The notes under the pieces: model-generated | Told to the model about the DNA's origin: nothing | Seen by the model: the letters and a program-made list of their open reading frames with translations, nothing else | The model's database searches: none | Shown: in pieces, positions 1 to 8,844 of the stretch | Position numbering within the stretch: position 1 is the first letter of the stretch | Layout of the letters: the number at the start of each line of letters is the position of its first letter | Source: JBMOUD01 sp049319665 | Lineage (GTDB): Bacteria; Pseudomonadota; Gammaproteobacteria; Enterobacterales; Enterobacteriaceae | NCBI RefSeq assembly: GCF_049319665.1 | Contig: NZ_JBMOUD010000002.1 | Coordinates: 62,001 to 126,000, forward strand | Length of the DNA stretch: 64,000 nucleotides | Direction of reading: 5' to 3' | Program-made: the position numbers and the translations under genes

Positions 1-4
1 GAGA

Positions 5-1528
5 ATGGGCATCGATAATATGAAGTCACAAGATATCGTTTGGGCAAGCCAGGCTCCGCGCTGGCAAGATGTGGCAGCCGTGGCGCGTTACCAGGCGCGC
101 TTATCGCTGAGCGAGGAAGTGTGGGCGCGTATTCGTAATGCACGGGATATCGTCACGCGTATCCAGCAGCAGGGTGTGCGGGCTTATGGCATTAATACTG
201 GGCTTGGTGCGCTGTGTAATATCATTTTGCCAGATGACCAATTAAGTCAGCTGTCGCGCAATACGCTAATGAGCCACGCTTGTGGCGTGGGTGAACCGCT
301 GAAGGTTGAGCAAACCCGCGCGATTATGTGTGCTGCGGTGGCGAACTATTCGCAGGGCAAATCCGGTATTTCCCCGGTGCTGGTGCAAGGGCTGCTAGAT
401 TTGTTGAATCATGGCATTACGCCAGTGGTGCCTTCTCAAGGCTCGGTAGGTTACTTGAGCCATATGGCGCACATTTCCTTATGCCTGATTGGTATGGGTG
501 AGGTGGATTACCAAGGGCAATGTATTGCGGCCAGCGCCGCGTTGCAGGCTGAAGGGCTGTCAGTTTGTCCACTGGCGGCTAAAGACGGCTTGAGTCTGGT
601 CAACGGTACGCCATGTATGACTGGATTAACCGCGTTAGCGCTCGATGACGCGACTCGTCTGGCCGATTGGGCCGATGTGACCGGTGCGATGAGTTTTGAA
701 GCCTTGCGTGGGCAAGTCGTGGCCTTTGACCCGGAAGTCCTGGCGCTGAAACCAAGCGCCAGTATTCAGTTGGTTGGCCAGCGCTTACGCCAAATATTAG
801 CCGGTAGCCAGATTATTGCTGAGAGCGAAGGCATCCGTACCCAGGACGCGCTGAGTATTCGTTCTATTCCGCAGATCCACGGTGCCTGCCGTGACCAGAT
901 TAATTACGCGATTGGGCAAGTGGATATCGAGCTACGTTCAGCGACCGATAACCCGCTGGTCTTGGGCGATAGTGAAAACTGGCGCGTGGTATCGCAAGCT
1001 AACCCACACGGTGAAAACGTGGCGATGGCCGCTGACGCTTTGGCGATTGCTTTAGCCGAATTGGGCAGCGTGGCCGAGCGTCGCCTCGACCGCCTGATTA
1101 ACCCGTTAGTGAGCGGATTGCCGCCGTTCTTGCTCAGCGAGCCGGGGGTAAACTCGGGCATGATGATCGCGCAATATGTCGCCGCCTCGCTATGTGGCGA
1201 GAACCGTCAACTGGCGCAACCGGCCGTATTGGATAACTTTGTGACGTCTGCATTGCAGGAAGATCATCTGAGCATGGGAACCAACTCGGCTATCAAACTG
1301 CTCAAGCTTATTGATAATCTCTACAATATTCTGGCGATTGAGTACTTGCTGGCTGCGCAGGCGTATGAGTTCTTTGATAATGAGAAACTGGCACCGGGTA
1401 CGCGCCAAGTCTGGCAAGCCTTGCGCACTTTGGTGGCACCTTGGACGCAAGACCGCTGGTTAGCGCCAGAAATCAAAGCTACGGTGTCATTAATCAGACA
1501 GCAGGATGCATTGATTCCTGCTGCCTAA
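5..1528 (+). CDS. HutH-family (aromatic amino acid lyase fold) protein lacking the MIO triad
   Basis: The protein aligns by eye along its whole length (507 residues) with histidine/phenylalanine ammonia-lyases: YGINTGLG (Tyr61), SHACGVG, LVNGT (Asn200), ATDNPLV, the SERR-like block, and QEDHLSMG with its Glu. In active family members GSVG is followed by Ala-Ser-Gly, which cyclises to the MIO electrophile. Here GSVG (146-149) runs straight into YLSHMAHISL, so exactly those three residues are missing. The catalytic Tyr of QDxYS is also replaced (Gln280-Asp-Ala-Leu283-Ser), and GGNFHG reads QANPHG. Family membership is clear, but ordinary ammonia-lyase activity is not expected. Another chemistry or a non-catalytic role is possible. 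The start may be ATG 5 or ATG 20, and upstream sequence is outside the window. No other hut genes are visible; a convergent gene starts 14 bp past the stop. Confidence 0.85.
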   Translation: MGIDNMKSQDIVWASQAPRWQDVAAVARYQARLSLSEEVWARIRNARDIVTRIQQQGVRAYGINTGLGALCNIILPDDQLSQLSRNTLMSHACGVGEPLKVEQTRAIMCAAVANYSQGKSGISPVLVQGLLDLLNHGITPVVPSQGSVGYLSHMAHISLCLIGMGEVDYQGQCIAASAALQAEGLSVCPLAAKDGLSLVNGTPCMTGLTALALDDATRLADWADVTGAMSFEALRGQVVAFDPEVLALKPSASIQLVGQRLRQILAGSQIIAESEGIRTQDALSIRSIPQIHGACRDQINYAIGQVDIELRSATDNPLVLGDSENWRVVSQANPHGENVAMAADALAIALAELGSVAERRLDRLINPLVSGLPPFLLSEPGVNSGMMIAQYVAASLCGENRQLAQPAVLDNFVTSALQEDHLSMGTNSAIKLLKLIDNLYNILAIEYLLAAQAYEFFDNEKLAPGTRQVWQALRTLVAPWTQDRWLAPEIKATVSLIRQQDALIPAA

Positions 1529-1542
1529 TCCTATCAGGTGGG

Positions 1543-3030
1543 CTACTTAACCTTTTGGTTCAGGTCGCTCACCTGCTTTTCTAAAGAAGCAATCTGACTC
1601 TGACAACCTGAGTTGGTGCTATTTAAACTACTGATCTGCCCTTCCAGCGAGGCGATTTGGCTTTTATAGCCATCGCTGCTGCTACCTGAAGCGCTCAGCT
1701 GGCTTTGCAGCGAAGAAACCTGGCTTTGGTAGCTTTTACTTAAATCGCTCATTTGGCTCTGTAGCGAGGCAATCTGGCTTTTATAGCTATCGGCGCTGCT
1801 GGTGTCATTGGCCTTACTTTGCAGAGAAGCAATTTGGCTCTTATAGCTGTCGTTACTTTTACTCAGCTCATCCATCTGGCTTTGTAATGAAGCGATCTGG
1901 CTTTTATAGCTATCGCTGCCGCTGGTGTCATTGGCCTTACTTTGCAGAGAAGCAATTTGGCTCTTATAGCTGTCGTTGCTTTTACTCAGTTCGTTCATCT
2001 GGCCTTGCAGAGCAGCGATCTGGCTTTTATAGCTATCGCTGCCGCTGGTGTCATTAGCCTTGCTTTGCAGCGCGGCAATTTCACTTTTATAACTGTCATT
2101 GCTTTTACTCAGCTCGTTCATCTGGCCTTGTAATGAGGCAATCTGACTTTTATAGCTATCGTTACCGCTGGTGTCGTTAGCTTTGCTTTGTAGCGCGGCA
2201 ATTTGATTTTTATAGCTGTCATTGCTTTTACTCAGTTCGTTCATTTGACTCTGTAGTGCGGCGATCTGGCTCTTATCGCTATCGCTGCCTTTTCCCGAGT
2301 CGTTGACTTTGCTTTGTAGTGCCGCAATCTGACTTTTATAGTCGTCATTACTTTTGCTTAGCTCCGTCATTTGGTTTTGTAATGCGGCGATCTGTTTTTT
2401 ATCACCGTCACTGCTGCTGCCCGAGTCTTTCACTTTGCTTTCCAATGTGCCAATTTGGGTTTTATAGCCGTCATTACTCTTGGTTAACTCTGCCATCTGG
2501 CTTTGCAGTGTGGCTATCTGGTTCTTGTAGCCCTCATTACCCTTACTTGAATCGTCTATTTGCTTTTGCAGGGCAGCAATCTGCGTTTTATCGTCCTCCT
2601 TATTTTTACTCAGATCTTTTATCTGGCTTTGCAGCGTGCCGATCTCTTTTTGGTAGCTGTCCTTACCTTTACCTAATTCCTCAATCTGTTTTTGTAGTTC
2701 AGAAAACTGTTTTTGCGTGTACTCATTAATGCTTTTTATCTTGTCATTTATTTCCGAGGTGTTGTCTTTACTCAGGGTGTTTATCGACTCTTCCAGGCTT
2801 TTAATTCTGGCGTTTAATTTCGCTAAAGTATCATCGGTATTTTTTTGACCTTGTTTGATATCACTGTAACTAAAATTACTGATACCAAGCTGACCATCTA
2901 TTTGTTTCAGAACCACAATATGATCCTGATCTCTAACGTTTAATGAATTTATTGAATTGCTGTTTTTAGCATAACTAATTGAACTGAAAAGAGTTAAAGC
3001 AAGGATGGGTACTAAAACGACTTTGTTCAT
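1543..3030 (-). CDS. Secreted repeat-containing coiled-coil protein
   Basis: I do not recognise this 495-residue protein. It begins with a Sec signal peptide (about residues 1-21, ending SYA). A short unique segment follows, and then from about residue 65 to the end there is an almost uninterrupted coiled coil built from units of the type YKSQIASLQSQMNELSKSNDS. Most units are 21 residues, i.e. three heptads; others are 20 residues and carry KANDTSG. Pairs of units form 41-residue repeats. There are no membrane segments after the signal, no cysteine pattern and no cell-wall anchor, and the protein ends NQKVK. It is predicted to be periplasmic or secreted, rod-like and oligomeric. It is divergent from pstS. 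A role in adhesion or envelope spacing is only a guess. Confidence 0.75.
   Translation of the reverse strand: MNKVVLVPILALTLFSSISYAKNSNSINSLNVRDQDHIVVLKQIDGQLGISNFSYSDIKQGQKNTDDTLAKLNARIKSLEESINTLSKDNTSEINDKIKSINEYTQKQFSELQKQIEELGKGKDSYQKEIGTLQSQIKDLSKNKEDDKTQIAALQKQIDDSSKGNEGYKNQIATLQSQMAELTKSNDGYKTQIGTLESKVKDSGSSSDGDKKQIAALQNQMTELSKSNDDYKSQIAALQSKVNDSGKGSDSDKSQIAALQSQMNELSKSNDSYKNQIAALQSKANDTSGNDSYKSQIASLQGQMNELSKSNDSYKSEIAALQSKANDTSGSDSYKSQIAALQGQMNELSKSNDSYKSQIASLQSKANDTSGSDSYKSQIASLQSQMDELSKSNDSYKSQIASLQSKANDTSSADSYKSQIASLQSQMSDLSKSYQSQVSSLQSQLSASGSSSDGYKSQIASLEGQISSLNSTNSGCQSQIASLEKQVSDLNQKVK
1801..2292 (-). repeat. Four in-frame tandem repeats of 123 bp
   Basis: Inside the coiled-coil gene the motif beginning GGTGTCATTGGCC (plus strand) recurs at 1801, 1924, 2047 and 2170 with an exact 123-bp step. 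A stretch of more than 50 bp is identical between the first two copies. 123 bp equals 41 codons, so gain or loss of a unit keeps the frame. The two outer copies towards the gene start are more diverged. Confidence 0.85.
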
Positions 3031-3385
3031 CAGCGATTCCTTTGCTAAATATGAAGGGGGATAACACGCGAATGAATGTAGTTCATGGCATCTTTTTTAG
3101 TGTCAATTCTGTGAGGGAATGGGTAAATAATTTGCAAAGCCGCCTTAACACTTATTCTGGTGCTGCTTAACGCCGTAAGAGGAGGAGGGACTCGAGGCCT
3201 ACTGGGGGATATTTGCGTTATGGATGATTTATGCCCGAGTTGATTAAAATGTGAGCTGTGTCATAAAACTGTCATATAACTACCATTTTACTGTCATCAA
3301 ATTGTCCTATTTTCCTCGTGTGCCAAACTACTTTACTCAAGCTTCGACGCGAGTCGAATCAAATAATAACCACTAGGAGTGGAAC
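3031..3385. other. Divergent intergenic region between coiled-coil gene and pstS
   Basis: 355 bp without a credible gene. It holds the Pho boxes of pstS at its right side and must also contain the promoter of the minus-strand coiled-coil gene. Nothing else recognisable was seen. Confidence 0.6.
3258..3297 (+). promoter_or_regulatory. Tandem Pho boxes upstream of pstS
   Basis: Two 18-bp PhoB sites are readable. The first, 3258-3275, is GTGTCATAAAACTGTCAT, one mismatch from the consensus repeat CTGTCATAWAWCTGTCAY. The second, 3280-3297, ends ACTGTCAT and is weaker in its first half. The spacing copies the E. coli pstS promoter, where phospho-PhoB activates under phosphate starvation. A third half-like TTGTCC follows at 3302. 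Confidence 0.88.
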
Positions 3386-4426
3386 ATGAAACTGATGCGT
3401 ACAACCGTCGCAAGTATTGTGGCAGCGACTTTTTCTTTAACAGCAATGTCTGCATTTGCAGCAACTAATTTGACAGGTGCAGGCGGTACTTTCCCAGCTC
3501 CGGTATATGCTAAATGGGCTGATGCCTATCAAAAAGCCACCGGTAGCCAGGTAAACTATCAGGGTATCGGTTCTTCTGGTGGTGTTAAGCAAATCATCGC
3601 TAAAACTGTAGACTTCGGTGCATCTGATGCGCCAATGAGCGATGCAGATTTGGAAAAAAATGGCCTGTTCCAGTTCCCAACCGTGATCGGCGGCGTGGTA
3701 CTGGCTGTTAACATCCCTGGTATCAAATCTGGCGAACTGACGCTGGATGGTAAAACTCTGGGTGATATCTACCTGGGCAAAATCAAAAAATGGGATGACG
3801 CGGCAATTGCTAAACTCAACCCAGGCGTAAAATTACCATCGACTAACATCGCGGTTGTTCGCCGTGCTGATGGTTCTGGTACTTCTTATGTATTCACCAG
3901 CTACCTGTCTAAAGTTAACGCTGACTGGAAAAAAGACATCGGTGTTGGCACCACAGTTAACTGGCCTACCGGTCTGGGCGGCAAGGGTAACGACGGTGTT
4001 GCCGCATTCGTACAACGTCTGCCAGGCTCAATCGGTTATGTTGAATACGCTTACGCTAAACAAAACAACCTGACTTACACCAAATTGGTTGATGCAGATG
4101 GCAAAGCCATTGCTCCAACTGAAGCGGCATTCAGTGCAGCTGCGAAAGGTGCTGACTGGAGCAAATCCTTCGCTCAGGACTTGACCTACCAGAAAGGCGA
4201 CAACGCGTGGCCAATCTCTTCTACTACCTTCATTCTGGTCTACAAACAGCAGCAAGATGCGACGAAAGGCGCTGAAGTGCTGAAGTTCTTCGACTGGGGT
4301 TACAAAAATGGCGCCAAGCTGACTACCGACCTGGATTACGCTGCGCTGCCACAATCAGTGGTTGATCAAATCCATGCTGCGTGGAAAAGCAATGTCAAAG
4401 ACAGCAGCGGTAAATCGCTCTACTAG
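3386..4426 (+). CDS. pstS: Phosphate ABC transporter periplasmic binding protein PstS
   Basis: PstS captures phosphate in the periplasm and delivers it to PstCA. The 346-residue product has a Sec signal peptide (1-25, ending SAFA) and the family blocks TGAGGTFPAP, GIGSSGGVKQ, GASDAPMS and RADGSGTSY, which carry the phosphate-contacting Ser/Thr/Asp/Arg residues. Length equals that of the enterobacterial protein. The start is set by AGGAG about 8 bp upstream. It is the first gene of pstSCAB-phoU, behind two Pho boxes, and is followed by a stem-loop that probably gives it higher mRNA abundance than the rest. Confidence 0.97.
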   Translation: MKLMRTTVASIVAATFSLTAMSAFAATNLTGAGGTFPAPVYAKWADAYQKATGSQVNYQGIGSSGGVKQIIAKTVDFGASDAPMSDADLEKNGLFQFPTVIGGVVLAVNIPGIKSGELTLDGKTLGDIYLGKIKKWDDAAIAKLNPGVKLPSTNIAVVRRADGSGTSYVFTSYLSKVNADWKKDIGVGTTVNWPTGLGGKGNDGVAAFVQRLPGSIGYVEYAYAKQNNLTYTKLVDADGKAIAPTEAAFSAAAKGADWSKSFAQDLTYQKGDNAWPISSTTFILVYKQQQDATKGAEVLKFFDWGYKNGAKLTTDLDYAALPQSVVDQIHAAWKSNVKDSSGKSLY

Positions 4427-4467
4427 TCTGTGACTACCGGCTTGATATAAAGTATCTGTCTGCACAC

Positions 4468-4501
4468 CTTGCCCTCTGGTTATTTTCTGCCCGAGGGCAA
4501 G
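4468..4501 (+). terminator. Stem-loop at the 3' end of pstS
   Basis: A perfect 9-bp stem, CTTGCCCTC (4468-4476) with GAGGGCAAG (4493-4501), and a 16-nt loop. There is no T-run after it, so it is more likely an mRNA 3'-end stabiliser or partial attenuator between pstS and pstC than a full terminator. Confidence 0.6.
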
Positions 4502-4525
4502 TTAATCTGATAAGAAGAGAGTCGT

Positions 4526-5482
4526 ATGGCTGAATATAAGCCGTCAATTAAAGCACCAGGAAAAAATGGTGACATCATCTTCGGCGCGCTGGTTAAACTG
4601 GCGGCGCTGATTACGCTATTGTTACTGGGTGGCATTATTGTCTCCTTGTTCATCGCCTCTCTGCCCAGCATGGAAAAATTCGGTTTTTCCTTCCTGTGGA
4701 ACAAAACCTGGGATGTGCCTAACGAGCAATTTGGTGCGCTGGTTCCGATTTACGGCACTATCGTTACCTCAATCATTGCTCTGCTGATTGCTGTGCCGGT
4801 CAGTTTTGGTATTTCTCTGTTTCTTACTGAATTAGCACCTAACTGGTTAAAACGCCCGTTGGGTATTGCCATTGAACTGCTGGCGGCAATTCCAAGTATC
4901 GTTTATGGCATGTGGGGGCTGTTTATCTTTGCTCCGCTGTTTGCCACCTATTTTCAAGCTCCGGTAGGCGATGTGTTATCTAGCATCCCTATTTTAGGTG
5001 ACCTGTTCGCAGGCCCAGGCTTTGGGATCGGTATTCTGGCCGCTGGTGTGATTCTGGCAATTATGATCATCCCTTACATTGCTTCGGTGATGCGTGATGT
5101 GTTCGAACAAACCCCGGTGATGATGAAAGAGTCCGCCTACGGGATTGGTTGCACTACTTGGGAAGTGATTTGGCGTATCGTTTTGCCGTTCACCAAAAAC
5201 GGCGTGATCGGCGGCATTATGCTCGGTCTTGGTCGCGCGCTGGGTGAAACCATGGCAGTGACCTTTATCATCGGTAACACCTACCAGCTCGATAGCGCCT
5301 CGCTGTATGCACCGGGCAACAGCATTACCTCGGCGCTGGCCAACGAATTTGCTGAAGCGGCGTCTCCTCTGCATACCAGTGCATTGATGGAGTTAGGGCT
5401 GATTCTGTTTGTGATTACCTTTATCGTTCTGGCGTTATCAAAACTGATGATCCTGCGCTTAGCCAAGAAAGAGGGACGTTAA
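4526..5482 (+). CDS. pstC: Phosphate ABC transporter permease PstC
   Basis: One of the two inner-membrane channel subunits of the high-affinity phosphate importer. The 318 residues include six hydrophobic segments and the BPD-transport EAA loop (SAYGIGCTTWEV...GALGETMAV-like, seen as GRALGETMAV) that docks PstB. The long extracytoplasmic insert after the first helix (SLPSMEKFGFSF...) is typical of PstC. The start is preceded by AAGAAGAGAG. pstA begins one base after the stop, so the two are translationally coupled. Confidence 0.96.
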   Translation: MAEYKPSIKAPGKNGDIIFGALVKLAALITLLLLGGIIVSLFIASLPSMEKFGFSFLWNKTWDVPNEQFGALVPIYGTIVTSIIALLIAVPVSFGISLFLTELAPNWLKRPLGIAIELLAAIPSIVYGMWGLFIFAPLFATYFQAPVGDVLSSIPILGDLFAGPGFGIGILAAGVILAIMIIPYIASVMRDVFEQTPVMMKESAYGIGCTTWEVIWRIVLPFTKNGVIGGIMLGLGRALGETMAVTFIIGNTYQLDSASLYAPGNSITSALANEFAEAASPLHTSALMELGLILFVITFIVLALSKLMILRLAKKEGR

Positions 5483-5483
5483 G

Positions 5484-6371
5484 ATGACCACTCTGGATAT
5501 GCAAAGTAATGACGCGTTGCTGATTTCACGCCGCAAACGTCAAGCGTGGCGTCGGCAGAAAAACCGTATTGCCTTGCTGTTGTCGATGGCAACGATGGTA
5601 TTTGGCCTGTTCTGGCTGGTGTGGATCTTATTCACGACAGTAGTGAAAGGCGTTGATGGCATGTCACTGGCGCTGTTTACCGAGAATACGCCGCCGCCAA
5701 ATACCGCCGGTGGTGGCCTCGCTAACGCCATTGCGGGCAGTGGATTACTGATTTTGTGGTCGACGCTTGTCGGCACGCCGCTGGGGATTATGGCGGGGGT
5801 TTATCTGGCTGAATACGGCCGTAAATCCGCACTGGCCGAAGTGATTCGTTTTATTAACGATATCTTGTTGTCTGCGCCATCGATTGTGGTTGGTCTGTTT
5901 GTTTACTCGGTGGTCGTTACCCGCATGGGACATTTCTCCGGTATCGCGGGCGTGTTATCACTGGCGTTGCTGCAGATCCCGATTGTTATCCGCACCACTG
6001 AGAATATGCTCAAGTTGGTTCCAGATAGCATGCGCGAAGCAGCTTATGCCTTGGGTACGCCGAAGTGGAAGATGATTTCGGCTATTACCTTGAAGGCATC
6101 AGTATCCGGGATTATCACCGGCGTATTACTGGCAATTGCCCGTATCGCAGGTGAAACGGCACCGCTGCTGTTTACATCGCTCTCCAACCAATTCTGGAGC
6201 ACCGATTTAATGCAGCCTATTGCCAACCTGCCGGTGACCATCTTTAAATTTGCGATGAGTCCTTTCTCCGAGTGGCAACAGTTGGCTTGGGCAGGCGTGC
6301 TGCTGATTACCGTGTGTGTGCTGCTACTGAATATTCTGGCGCGGGTTATTTTCGCCAAGAAGAAGCAATAA
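5484..6371 (+). CDS. pstA: Phosphate ABC transporter permease PstA
   Basis: Second channel subunit of the PstSCAB importer, 295 residues with about six membrane helices. The positively charged N-terminus (RRKRQAWRRQKNR) precedes the first helix. The EAA loop is readable as EAAYALGTPKWKMI followed by ARIAGETAPLL. Its stop is followed by a perfect hairpin before pstB. Confidence 0.96.
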   Translation: MTTLDMQSNDALLISRRKRQAWRRQKNRIALLLSMATMVFGLFWLVWILFTTVVKGVDGMSLALFTENTPPPNTAGGGLANAIAGSGLLILWSTLVGTPLGIMAGVYLAEYGRKSALAEVIRFINDILLSAPSIVVGLFVYSVVVTRMGHFSGIAGVLSLALLQIPIVIRTTENMLKLVPDSMREAAYALGTPKWKMISAITLKASVSGIITGVLLAIARIAGETAPLLFTSLSNQFWSTDLMQPIANLPVTIFKFAMSPFSEWQQLAWAGVLLITVCVLLLNILARVIFAKKKQ

Positions 6372-6380
6372 ACATTGAAT

Positions 6381-6403
6381 GATGGCGGCAGCTAGCCGCC
6401 ATC
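6381..6403 (+). promoter_or_regulatory. Perfect intercistronic hairpin between pstA and pstB
   Basis: GATGGCGGC (6381-6389) pairs perfectly with GCCGCCATC (6395-6403) over a 5-nt loop. No U-tract follows. It probably acts on mRNA processing or stability, allowing the ATPase and PhoU to be made at a level different from the permeases. Confidence 0.6.
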
Positions 6404-6459
6404 ACATATTACCCGGCGTTGCTGATGCGGCGCGCGAAAGATAAAAGAGAGATGTCTTA

Positions 6460-7236
6460 ATGAGTCAACAGCCAGACGCATCCAACACTAAGATCCAGGT
6501 CCGCGACCTGAATTTCTATTACGGTAAATTCCACGCGCTGAAAAATATCTCCCTGGATATTGCCAAGAATGAAGTGACCGCGTTTATCGGGCCATCGGGC
6601 TGTGGTAAGTCAACGCTGTTGCGTACTTTCAATAAGATGTATCAGTTGTATCCAGAACAGCGTGCTGAAGGTGAAATCTTACTCGACGGTGAAAATATTC
6701 TGGTCGATAAACAAGATATTGCCCTGCTGCGTGCCAAAGTTGGCATGGTGTTCCAAAAGCCAACGCCGTTCCCGATGTCAATTTATGACAACATCGCCTT
6801 TGGCGTACGCCTGTTCGAGAAATTATCGCGCACCGATATGGATGAGCGCGTGCAGTGGGCGCTGACTAAAGCCGCACTGTGGAACGAATCTAAAGATAAG
6901 CTGCACCAGAGCGGTTACAGCCTGTCCGGTGGTCAGCAACAGCGTCTTTGTATCGCACGTGGTATTGCGATTCGCCCAGAAGTGTTACTGCTTGATGAGC
7001 CATGCTCGGCGCTGGACCCAATTTCTACCGGTCGTATCGAAGAACTGATTACTGAACTGAAGTCTGATTACACTGTGGTGATCGTGACTCACAATATGCA
7101 ACAGGCCGCTCGTTGCTCTGACCGCACCGCGTTTATGTATCTTGGTGAACTGATCGAATATAGCGACACGGATTCATTATTCACTTCTCCTGCCCGTAAG
7201 CAGACGGAAGATTACATTACTGGCCGTTACGGTTGA
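6460..7236 (+). CDS. pstB: Phosphate ABC transporter ATPase PstB
   Basis: Cytoplasmic ATPase that powers phosphate import and, with PhoU, takes part in signalling to PhoR. The 258 residues show Walker A GPSGCGKST (44-52), Q-loop FQKPTPFP, the ABC signature LSGGQQQR, Walker B VLLLDEP and the H-loop VTHNMQQA. FQKPTPFP is specific to PstB. The RBS AGAGAG lies before the ATG, and phoU follows after 12 bp. Confidence 0.97.
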   Translation: MSQQPDASNTKIQVRDLNFYYGKFHALKNISLDIAKNEVTAFIGPSGCGKSTLLRTFNKMYQLYPEQRAEGEILLDGENILVDKQDIALLRAKVGMVFQKPTPFPMSIYDNIAFGVRLFEKLSRTDMDERVQWALTKAALWNESKDKLHQSGYSLSGGQQQRLCIARGIAIRPEVLLLDEPCSALDPISTGRIEELITELKSDYTVVIVTHNMQQAARCSDRTAFMYLGELIEYSDTDSLFTSPARKQTEDYITGRYG

Positions 7237-7248
7237 TAGGAGCGAACC

Positions 7249-7977
7249 ATGGATAACCTGAGCTTAAATAAACATATTTCCGGCCAGTTCAACGCCGAGC
7301 TTGAGCACATCCGTACCGAAGTGTTGGTGATGGGCGGGCTGGTTGAACAGCAGCTCACCGATGCGATCACCGCGATGCACAATCAGGATGCACAGCTGGC
7401 TCAGCAGGTGATTAAGGGCGATGACAAGGTCAATATGATGGAAGTGGCGATTGATGAAGCCTGTGTGCGCATCATCGCTAAACGTCAACCGACCGCCAGC
7501 GACCTGCGCCTGGTGATGGCGATTATTAAAACCATCTCTGAGCTGGAACGTATTGGCGATGTGGCCGATAAAATCTGTCGCACGGCGCTTGAGCAGTTCT
7601 CTAATGCGCACAAGCCATTGCTGGTCAGCCTGGAATCACTAGGCCGCCACACGGTGCAAATGCTGCATGATGTATTGGATGCCTTTGCTCGTATGGACTT
7701 GGACGAAGCGGTGCGTATTTACCGTGAAGATAAAAAAGTCGATCAGGAATACGAAGGTATCGTGCGCCAACTTATGACGTACATGATGGAAGATCCGCGT
7801 ACCATTCCTAGCGTGTTGACTGCGCTGGTGTGTGCCCGTTCTATCGAACGTATCGGTGACCGCTGTCAGAATATCTGCGAATTTATTTTCTACTTCGTTA
7901 AAGGCCAGGATTTCCGTCACGTTGGCGGTGATGAACTGGATACCTTGTTGGCTGGCGATAAAAAAACCAAAAGCTAA
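7249..7977 (+). CDS. phoU: Phosphate signalling regulator PhoU
   Basis: PhoU links the state of PstSCAB to the PhoR kinase and damps the Pho response when phosphate is plentiful. The 242-residue protein has the two repeated three-helix halves, each with an E/DxxxD metal-binding signature (ERIGDVADKI and ERIGDRCQNI). The start ATG has TAGGAG 8 bp upstream. It is the last gene of the operon, ahead of a long stem-loop. Confidence 0.97.
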   Translation: MDNLSLNKHISGQFNAELEHIRTEVLVMGGLVEQQLTDAITAMHNQDAQLAQQVIKGDDKVNMMEVAIDEACVRIIAKRQPTASDLRLVMAIIKTISELERIGDVADKICRTALEQFSNAHKPLLVSLESLGRHTVQMLHDVLDAFARMDLDEAVRIYREDKKVDQEYEGIVRQLMTYMMEDPRTIPSVLTALVCARSIERIGDRCQNICEFIFYFVKGQDFRHVGGDELDTLLAGDKKTKS

Positions 7978-7991
7978 TAACGGCCGCTATG

Positions 7992-8033
7992 CGTGACGAG
8001 GAAGTGTCGAAATGTCGCCTCTTCCTCGTCACG
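7992..8033. terminator. Long stem-loop between convergent phoU and chrR
   Basis: A perfect 13-bp stem, CGTGACGAGGAAG (7992-8004) with CTTCCTCGTCACG (8021-8033), and a 16-nt loop. It lies between convergent genes and could end transcripts from both sides, although neither side has a strong T-run. Confidence 0.55.
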
Positions 8034-8045
8034 ATGTTTAAAATG

Positions 8046-8615
8046 TTACTTGCTGACTCGCTCGGCATAAGCGGCGAACGCACCCAGCTGCCCGGTCAGA
8101 AAATCTAACGTCCCTTGCTCGATGACTTCTCCAGCCTGCTCATCCACTTTAGTCTGAATCACTCCGCCCATAAACTCTGGCTTATTCATTACCATCGCAT
8201 CAAGGAAGACCAGAATCTGGCGCAAATGATATTGGCAGCGTGCCCCACCAATTGGCCCCATTGAGCTGGTCTGGATCAGTACCGGTTTACCTGCCAGCGG
8301 CTGTTCAGGTACGCGAGAAATCCAGTCAATGGCGTTTTTTAGCCCACCCGGCACCGAATAGTTATATTCCGGGGTCACAATAATGACGCCGTCAGCTTCG
8401 CGGATTTTTTTTACGATTTCTTCAACGGCTGCCGGGATCCCTTCGTGTTGCTGAACATCCGCATCGTACAACGGAATGCTGCCAATAGAAGGCAGTGCTT
8501 CTATGGTGATGCCTTCTGGTGCGAGTTTAGGCAATGTACGAGCAACCATCGCGTTGTAAGAGGCTTTACGCAGGCTGCCTAACAGAGTAACGAACTTCAG
8601 TGGTTTAACTGACAT
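8046..8615 (-). CDS. chrR: NADPH-dependent FMN reductase of the ChrR/YieF type
   Basis: A soluble flavoprotein that reduces quinones and, in E. coli, chromate. The 189 residues have the FMN phosphate loop GSLRKASYN (about 13-21) and the family block PEYNYSVPGGLKNAIDW. Length and neighbourhood match E. coli yieF/chrR, which also lies beside yieE. AAAGGAG precedes the ATG. Its substrate in vivo here is inferred only. Confidence 0.88.
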   Translation of the reverse strand: MSVKPLKFVTLLGSLRKASYNAMVARTLPKLAPEGITIEALPSIGSIPLYDADVQQHEGIPAAVEEIVKKIREADGVIIVTPEYNYSVPGGLKNAIDWISRVPEQPLAGKPVLIQTSSMGPIGGARCQYHLRQILVFLDAMVMNKPEFMGGVIQTKVDEQAGEVIEQGTLDFLTGQLGAFAAYAERVSK

Positions 8616-8844
8616 ACAAAACTCCTTTTATGGACGAAATCTGGTCGAGGTGTGGGTGAGGCTCAGTTGAGTTCGGCTAAACTGAAAATGATGAACCCTG
8701 GCTAATAACTGCGTTTCGCCAACGTGGCGTGGCTTAAAAAAGACTTTTGCTGACGATTTCTTATTTTAGTCGAAAAATGACCTTAACTTGAAAATCTCCG
8801 CGGGCTGCGTGTTTATTTAGCGGAGTGCTTCTTCTACAGCGTAT

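Noticed and set aside
1801..2292. CRISPR array
   Set aside because: The regular repeats are 123 bp, in frame and inside a coiled-coil gene; there are no unique spacers.
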